64,000 nucleotides of DNA from Distichodus sexfasciatus. Taxonomy: Eukaryota; Chordata; Actinopteri; Characiformes; Distichodontidae. Both the position numbers and the translations under genes were made by a program. The notes below the pieces were generated by a model, which saw only the letters and a program-made list of their open reading frames with translations, ran no database searches and was not told the DNA's origin. How positions within the stretch are numbered: the first letter of the stretch is position 1; each line of letters begins with the position of its first letter. Below, one piece after another: positions 57,201 to 64,000 of the stretch. The stretch spans positions 173,363 through 237,362 of the forward strand of contig JAVGVS010000528.1 in NCBI GenBank assembly GCA_032718565.1, written 5' to 3'.

Positions 57201-59322
57201 TTGCATTTATCCCGTTTTGCTGTGTGAACTGTCTGTGTGCATGCTATGGGCAAGTTTTGTAAGTTCTCTCCAGCCAAGTACCCAAGTCTCACACAGACAT
57301 GAAAACCATTAGGTAAATGCTGTAAAAATGAAGGGAAAAATTGAAAGTGGTTTTTATGGTGTTTTCACATGTAGTCCTCTTTTAAGAAACCAGACCCAGT
57401 TTATTCAATGTGACTCACAAAGTGCAATCGCTTTGTTCCAGTTCAGTCAGCTTTGTTAGTTTTATGCTCTCGTTTTAAGAAAGAGAACTGAGTCTCATGT
57501 GTGAAAACACCCATATAGGTTAAAAAATGACGAATAATCAACACTGACTCTTTTAAAGGCTGAAAGAGACCAAGTGTGAAAACAACTGTAGTGCTACAAT
57601 GCTGTTGTCAATGTAAGGCATTTTTCGTAGGTGTTTTGTTTCTGTGTAATGCCTATGACAGTAGGTTCATTAAGTCCAGTCTTTTGAAGGGTCTGAAATA
57701 GGAGAAATAATCAAGTGCCTCACAGGAAGTTGGAAATTGCGCACACTAAGAGGTGATAAAATGTGTATTTATCAACCGAAGCAAAATATTTCTTAAACCA
57801 GTAGTTACCTCAGAGTGAAGTGATTGCTGAAGCCTGTAATGTGAAAATCTCCCTTTCACTTCCCTTTCTCGTCATCTCTTTAGCACACTTGGGGAGCAAC
57901 ACAAGTAATCTAAAAACGTAGTGACCGTTTGTTCAGAGACGACAAACTACAACTGCTTTTCTAAATAAATTTTTTGGTTTTGCTTTATTTCATATCTATG
58001 CAGGATCCTACTGTGGTGTTTAATGAAGTTTATGTGCAAAATATGACACTGACAATGCAGCATGTGGTCAAAAGACATCACACGTTGGCTTGTCAGACTT
58101 GAAATAAAACTTGCACAATTTATTTAAATGATGAGGAAGGAAACAGTCACTGTGAAGAGAGTGAACATGAGGTATTTTCATCCTGTTTAAAGAACACACA
58201 AGAGATCTCCAGCTAAAAAGTAAGTAGACTGCATTGTTACTAAATTTGTTTGTTTAAAACATCCTAATGTTCAAATTGTTTGCTTGTACAAAAGCATTTT
58301 CTAAAGACTATTAGGATTTTTATTCAGACAGAAATCATACTGAACAACATCGTAACATTATGTAACGCAAAAGCTAAACCACTTCCCTTTTCTGATTTAA
58401 TTTTGCAAATAAAAGTATTGATTACAATATATCTTACGCACTGCTGATAAAATGTTGGACAAACTTAGTAGAACATAGAATTCTCATCACATTTTGTACT
58501 AATACACAAAAATTATATAAATATTCATTGACAGTTCACTAGCACTTACTAAATATGAATTAATCCAACTTTATATATAATTAGTATAATGATCAGAATT
58601 TTATAATGAAACATTTAGAAGAATAACAAAGAATGTGTAAAACTGTATTTTCTAGATACATACTGTAGCTGTGTCCTACACCATCTGTTACTAACAAGAC
58701 TAAACTGCACCAGAAAGAACTTTGGTTTTTGTTGAGAATGTTTTTTGCGTTCTGTCTAATTCCATTTGTGTTTAACATGTTGATGACATTACAGTTGTGA
58801 AAAATGCCATGAATGTAGAATGTATATAAACAATGAGTGCATTTTTGCAACCTTTACTAATCAGTGTTATTGCTGGCCATTTTATGAACAGTACGTTGGG
58901 TTTGTGCACAGTTAGACTGCATCCCTCTCTATTGCCATGTGCTGTTATCTCTTTACTAGGTTACTTCTGTGCTTCCCTCTTAACCACACACTTTCTGCTT
59001 TCTGGTGCTGACCATTTCCATCTAGAAGTGATAGAGACATACACTTCCATGTCACTACTGTGTCAGTGTCACAGCTGTGATGAGAATGACCCACCACCTA
59101 ATTAAAGTTTTGACAGTTTTATTTGAACAGTGGTAAATGAAGTAGATGGAGACTGACTGATGTGTGTCTGTCGGTGTGGCAACATTGCAATTTTAAGCCT
59201 AAAAAACCAATTGAAATAGTGACTGAGTGAAGAGTCTTGGTCTTCTTTTGTTGACAAAAGCATATTGACTTATGAACTCCATATTCATTTCATTGTTCTT
59301 GTAATTGAAGGCTGATGTAACC

Positions 59323-61376
59323 ATGTTTGGAATTACTCTGATAATGTCAGTTACAGCTGTCGTCATGGTTCTAGCAGGTAAGATTGCTATTATGTTTCAT
59401 ATTTGTGTTCATAAGTCACTCTTTTCTTTGGTCCTGTAAGAGACTTGCCTTCAAATTTCAAAAATGTTTAAATAATTAAACCACCAGAGCGTAACATATG
59501 TGTGCATGTTTCATTACTGTACATTAGCAGTCAGCCTTCTTATGTTATGCTCAGAAAAGAGGAACTGCAAGTGTCACAGTACATCACACATGACAAGAAG
59601 TCTGCCTGGACTGTCAAACTACAAACTGTATCTTTATTATACTTATTGGATATTATCAGTGAAAAGGTGAATCTTGTTAAATGCAGTTTTTCTCCTGCAT
59701 GTATTTCCTGCATTGTCATGTTTTCAAAAAGATTGACTTAGTGCAAAAGATACTTTTGAAAGTCAGTGTTGGTAGCTAAAGAATTCCTTGTTGAATGATT
59801 TAGAAATAACCAAACATCAAAGTGAGTTGTCACAAGACCAAATGACTTACAAACATCCCTTTAAATCCACCAAACCCCCTTCTCTAACATGGACGATTCT
59901 CTATGTTAATTCTCCCCTCCTCAAATGTTTAACCATGTCTACTGGCTTTACCGTAAACATTGTCTTACTTGGTTTTGTTGAGAAGAAAAGATCTTCTAGT
60001 AGAATATGTGTAACTACAACAAAGATGGTTTCCAGGGAAAAAATGTGTATTTACTGAAGGCTTACATAAATCAGAGTGCCAGTCATCTATCTACATTTAA
60101 AAAATGAATGCAAAAAAGGTCTGTATTTGACAGCGTCATTTTTCATAGGATCACTGAGAAGTCATTGATTCATTCATTCATTCATTCTCCGAACCGCTTA
60201 AGTCAAAGTAAATTTTATTGTCATCTCTGCTATTTACTGTACAGATATACAGAGAGACCAGACGACGTGGCTCCAGTTTTCACAGTGCAACAAGAAACAG
60301 GGAACAAAGAACAAATAGGGCTTATGAATAAACAATATATGAATCGAATACAAAATCTACACTTTAAACAAGAAATGGAGTATTAAATATAAACTTTAAA
60401 CTAGAAATAGAAGTAGAAAGAGAGGCAATTTGGATGCAGTATTAACCTACAAAAGTGGAAATTGACTTTTACATTAAAAGTGCATGAGGCTAGTAACAGT
60501 TTCAATATGAAAAATTCTATATCCAGTCTATCAATAAAACAGTATCTCTTAAAAAGTCTGACTAACATTTAAGTTGGATCAAGTATGTGCAGATATTGTA
60601 ACAGCAGTGGAGAACCAGAGTCGGTGCAATACTTTCAATAATTTGTGCAGATACAGTTAGTTAGAAGGTGACCAGTGATTAATCCCAACTGGGGTCACGG
60701 GGGGACCAGAGTCTATCACGGGAGCTTATGGACACAAGGCGAGGAACAACCCTGTGCAGGCGCCGACACACCGCAGGATACACACACTCACACAATCATA
60801 CACACATTCACACCTTACAGGACCAATTTAGAGTTGCCCATTAACCTATATCGCCTTTGGACTGTGGGAGGAAACTGGAGCACCTGGAGGAAACCCACGC
60901 TAACACGAGGAGGGCATTCAAACTCCACACAGAAGGGCCTTAGGGCCGACCCGGGGCTCATCTCTGAAAATTTCGATAAATAATGTTTTTAGATTCAATT
61001 AATTTAAAATTTGTGTTTTAGGGGATGAAGTTCAGGACAGCATAACTCTCTCCTCTCAGACTATCTGTGCTGTTACTGGATCTACAGTAAAAATCCCCTG
61101 CACATATACTCGGGATTATTACAATGTGGAGAATTTAGAGTGGTATCAAGTAAAGAATTCTGAGAATCACCATGCAGTGCTGAGCAAACGTCAGCAACCA
61201 AGTGAAGTCTCTGTCAGCAAGGAGTGGAATAACTGTGAGCTGACACTGTTCAGTGTGAAAGAAAGTGACTCAGGAATCTATTACTTCAGATTTAAAAGAT
61301 GGTGGAATGACTGGATATCTTCCTCATCTGGAGTTAATCTCACCATAAGAGGTAATATTACAAACATGCATACTAG

Positions 61377-61408
<32 letters not shown>

Positions 61409-64000
61409 CACCTACACCCACCCATACACACACAAACACTCATACACCTACACACACACACATACACCTACACCTACACCCACACACGCACACACACACA
61501 GTTCAATGACTGGGTAAATCGTGTGTAGATTTGCAGGTGATGGTGGATCGTAAGACAGTTGGACAGTGGAAAGTGAAAATATCCTGCATCTCCACCTGCA
61601 GCCTTAGTGCAAATACTTATTACGCCTGGTACAGGAATGGACAACACATGTCATATACACTAGTTCCATCTATTACGCTTGACTCCAGCCACACATATAA
61701 TAAGGGCAGCTACTCCTGTGGACTTTACGGCAGCAGTCATCGCTCTCCTGAAAAGTGTAAGTGTGTTAGTGAACATAAATCTTAAACTTTCTACAAACAT
61801 TTCAGCAATTTCTATATCCTGTTTGTAATCTGTTATGACTACAAAACTAGAGGTCGAAGTAAAATAAAATATCAATCAAATATTAAAATAAATATTCAAT
61901 GTCAAAATGGTATAAATTTCCAATGCTAAAGCCAATTTTTAGCATTTACTTGGATTATCTGTAACGGCTCTAACGGATTTTTCTTAAATGCTCAGGTAAG
62001 TTAATGTAGATCTTACCATTAGAATTTTCTCCCCCTGATCTCTATTTGTGTTCCAGGTGTTCTGGGTGAAGAGTGTTGGGGTGTGACTTACACCTCTGAA
62101 CATATTTGTGGTCTGAAAAACTCCTCAGTTGATCTGTCCTGCTCTTATAAATTCCCTGAAGGACACACAGTGACCAAATCATTCTGGTTCATTGGTCAGC
62201 AGACTAATATAGAGCCTACTGATCTGAGAGAATATGAGGAGTATGATGGGAGAATCCAGTACCTTCAAAGTTCCCATAATGACTGTAGTTTGACAATCAC
62301 TAACGTGAAAGAGAGTGATGCTCACACATACAGGTTCAGATTCCACACTGATGGTGCTGGTGGTAAATACACTGGTGATCCTGGAGTCACTCTGTCTGTC
62401 ACAGGTGAAGCTGCATTATTTAGTGTAATTGTATTTACTTTTGACCAAATGTAGATGAATTAACAACCAAATTGTCTTTATAATCAACTGCAGAGCTTAA
62501 GGTGACAGTTTCAGATAGATTTAGCGGTGGAAAAAAGCTGTCCTGTAGTAATACCTGCACCCTGGGTAGTAAGATGTCCTTTATCTGGTACATGAATGGA
62601 AAGCCTGTATCTCCCTGGTACAATGACATACTGTATGTGGACGACTCTACATATGCAGGCAGCTACTCCTGTGCTGTAAAAGGACTAGAGGAACTCCGCT
62701 CTCCTCCTGTCTGTAAGAACTTAATTTCAACATCACTCACGTGGCGTTACCTCACTGTTAGCTTATATTTCATTATAGCAGTAAAATTCAGTGTTATATC
62801 GACACTGTAAAGTGTTTTTAATGTCTAAATGTTGTTTTTTACTTTTTGTGTAATATATTTTTACATATTCCAGGAATTTTAATACAGTTATTTTTATATA
62901 TTTCAGGTGTTTATAATGAGAACAGGTGTTGGAGTGTGACTTACACCCCCCAGTCTGTCTGCACTGTAATCGGCTCATCTGTGGATATAAACAGTTACTA
63001 TACCTTCCCTAATTACCAGAGGGTCACAAAATCATTCTGGTTCATTGGTCAGCAGACTGCCGCTGAGCCTGTAGATCTGAAAGATAATGAAGAGTTTAAA
63101 GGGAGAATCCAGTATTTTCAAAGTTCCCACAATGACTGTAGTTTGAGAATCACTAACGTGAAAGAGAGTGATGCTCACACATACAGCTTCAGATTCTACA
63201 CTTATGGTGCTGGTGGTCAATACACTGGTGATCCTGGAGTCACTCTGTCTGTCACAGGTAAGATTAACATGTTTTCTATCTAGTATTCTATGTGATTACT
63301 CACTCCATTTAGAAGTCTAAAGACACTTATATGTATCTATCTGTGCAGGTTTGCAGGTAAAAGTGGAACCTTCTGTAACAGGGGAGCAAACAGTGACTTT
63401 GAGATGTGTTACTACCTGCTCTTTGCCTAATAACCCCACTTACATCTGGTACAAGAATAGGCAGCGTGTATTTCATTGCTCGTCTTCATCCTGCATTATA
63501 ACTAGAACCAGTGGAGATGTCAACTACGACTGTGCTGTTGAAGGGCACGAGAGTCTCACCTCTCCTCCAGTGTGTATGTGTGGATTTGAAATGCATATCA
63601 TCATGGTCCATGCTTGTAGTTTAGTAAAAACGCTCACCATATGCCAGATAATGTATTATATTACTTTATGGCCTATTAGGAAGTAAACATTTTACATATA
63701 ACATTTTTTATCATATAACATCTTATATGTTACCCAACAGACTCCCCTAGAAACACCAGTGCCTTCATTCTTCCTTCTGGAGAGACAGTGGAGGGTGGTT
63801 TAGTGACTCTGATCTGTACCAGTGATGCAAACCCTCCTGTTCTGAAGTACTCCTGGTTTAGGCAAAGAACAGATGCAGACACGCTGCTGGGAACAGGTCA
63901 GAATTACAGCATCAACAACATCAGCTCCGAGCACAGTGGATTTTACTACTGCACTGCAGAAAACCTGCTAGGACAGATCAACTCAACCACAGTCTGTCTT
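59323..64000 (+). CDS. CD22/siglec-like immunoglobulin receptor, 5' part (runs off window)
   Basis: Fish CD22-like proteins are type I leukocyte surface receptors built from alternating V and C2 Ig domains. Eight exons, all phase 1: 59323-59377 (signal peptide MFGITLIMSVTAVVMVLAG), 61022-61351, 61529-61756, 62057-62404, 62494-62712, 62907-63257, 63349-63573, 63741-64000 (open at the edge). Domains are V, C2, V, C2, V, C2, C2. V domains carry Cys before strand B, Cys in strand E (NNCELTL, NDCSLTI, NDCSLRI) and the F-strand FRF arginine expected in siglecs (YYFRFK, YRFRFH, SFRFY). C2 domains carry the extra Cys (STCSL, NTCTL, TTCSL) that in siglecs pairs with the V domain. The transmembrane and ITIM parts lie beyond the window. 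The third V domain lacks its strand-B cysteine. The family is a multigene cluster, so no single symbol is assigned. Confidence 0.93.
60160..60975 (+). repeat. Composite fish repeat with (ATTC)n head, split by a LINE fragment
   Basis: The head (ATTC)n-tctccgaaccgcttaa at 60170-60200 and the body at 60679-60975 (ggggtcacggggggacc, gactgtgggaggaaactgg, aactccacacagaagggcc) belong to one widespread fish repeat. The LINE fragment at 60201-60678 separates them. It occupies intron 1 of the CD22-like gene, ending about 45 bp before exon 2. Confidence 0.75.
60201..60678 (-). mobile_element. 5'-truncated LINE 3' end (copy B)
   Basis: Very similar to 55967-56445: both have gtcaaagtaaa.tttattgtcatctctgct, agacgacgtggctccagtttt and gcagatacagttag..gaaggtgaccagtga. 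The orientation is minus, because the complement ends in AATAAAATTTACTTTGAC. TTAA lies at both borders (60197-60200 and about 60679-60682), consistent with a short target duplication. Confidence 0.75.
61376..61501 (+). repeat. CA-rich microsatellite between CD22-like exons 2 and 3
   Basis: Imperfect (CA)n with tacacctacac interruptions fills most of the 177-bp intron. The following acceptor (cgtgtgtag) has little polypyrimidine tract. Confidence 0.9.

Larger units (their letters stand above)
50683..59322. other. Intergenic region between serinc4 and the CD22-like gene
   Basis: serinc4 (minus) and the CD22-like gene (plus) start head to head, 8.6 kb apart. The region contains repeat fragments (51538-51722, 53984-54180), an L2 LINE with a nested LINE (55222-57200), microsatellites (52780-52805) and a TATATAAA-like stretch near 58821 that could be a distal promoter. 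The 81-codon minus frame at 53220-53465 with one hydrophobic segment has no support. Confidence 0.55.

Noticed and set aside
58833..59105. 90-codon plus frame upstream of the CD22-like start
   Set aside because: It has hydrophobic runs but no Ig features and no donor fitting 61022. The signal-peptide exon at 59323-59377 fits the phase exactly.
60675..60983. 102-codon plus frame before CD22-like exon 2
   Set aside because: It is translation of a common fish repeat (the gactgtgggaggaaact motif), not an exon; its frame and borders do not fit the neighbouring phase-1 exons.

Overview
The window looks like chromosomal DNA from a teleost fish, probably an otophysan such as a catfish or characiform. 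Genes are split by GT-AG introns. Microsatellites are very dense ((CA)n/(TG)n throughout), with many short fish-type transposons and non-LTR fragments. The gene at the right edge belongs to the fish 'B-cell receptor CD22-like' family. There are no bacterial, plasmid or phage features. I see four protein-coding genes. In three of them every intron phase I checked closes correctly.

Layout. (1) 1-16.4 kb, plus strand: the 3' two-thirds of a CREB-regulated transcription coactivator, closest to CRTC3. It has ten coding exons (5855-13634) and a probable long 3' UTR ending at a poly(A) signal at 16358. The first 5.8 kb is the 3' part of an intron whose upstream exons lie outside the window. (2) 16.4-24.4 kb: intergenic, with SINE- and MITE-like repeats. 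(3) 24.4-39.2 kb, plus strand: a complete ADAMTS-like 5 gene (adamtsl5) of 13 coding exons and about 535 aa, encoding a signal peptide, TSP1, cysteine-rich, spacer, proline-rich linker and C-terminal NTR domain. (4) 41.2-50.7 kb, minus strand: a complete serine incorporator, best matching SERINC4, of 12 coding exons and about 500 aa. It converges tail-to-tail with adamtsl5. (5) 50.7-59.3 kb: intergenic, with an L2-type LINE on the minus strand that is interrupted by a second, 5'-truncated LINE. (6) 59.3-64.0 kb, plus strand: the 5' part of a CD22/siglec-like receptor, with a signal peptide and seven Ig domains (V-C2-V-C2-V-C2-C2), cut by the window end.

The four genes are not an operon or pathway. 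They are a nuclear cAMP-response coactivator, a secreted matrix protein, a multipass lipid-handling membrane protein and a leukocyte surface receptor. Mobile DNA fills much of the rest. Three copies of a roughly 450-bp hAT-like MITE and one larger hAT-like element are each bounded by 8-bp target duplications (one with a single mismatch). There is also a fold-back Tc1/mariner element, a telomere-motif-containing MITE tied to CA/TG microsatellites, and two long minisatellites lying in introns of crtc3 and adamtsl5.

I did not find a clearly new biological system. The observations most worth checking are: adamtsl5 exon 7, boxed in by a TG-repeat acceptor and a 1-kb minisatellite that stays open in frame; loss of a canonical Ig-fold cysteine in the third V domain of the CD22-like receptor; and the nested transposon structures.
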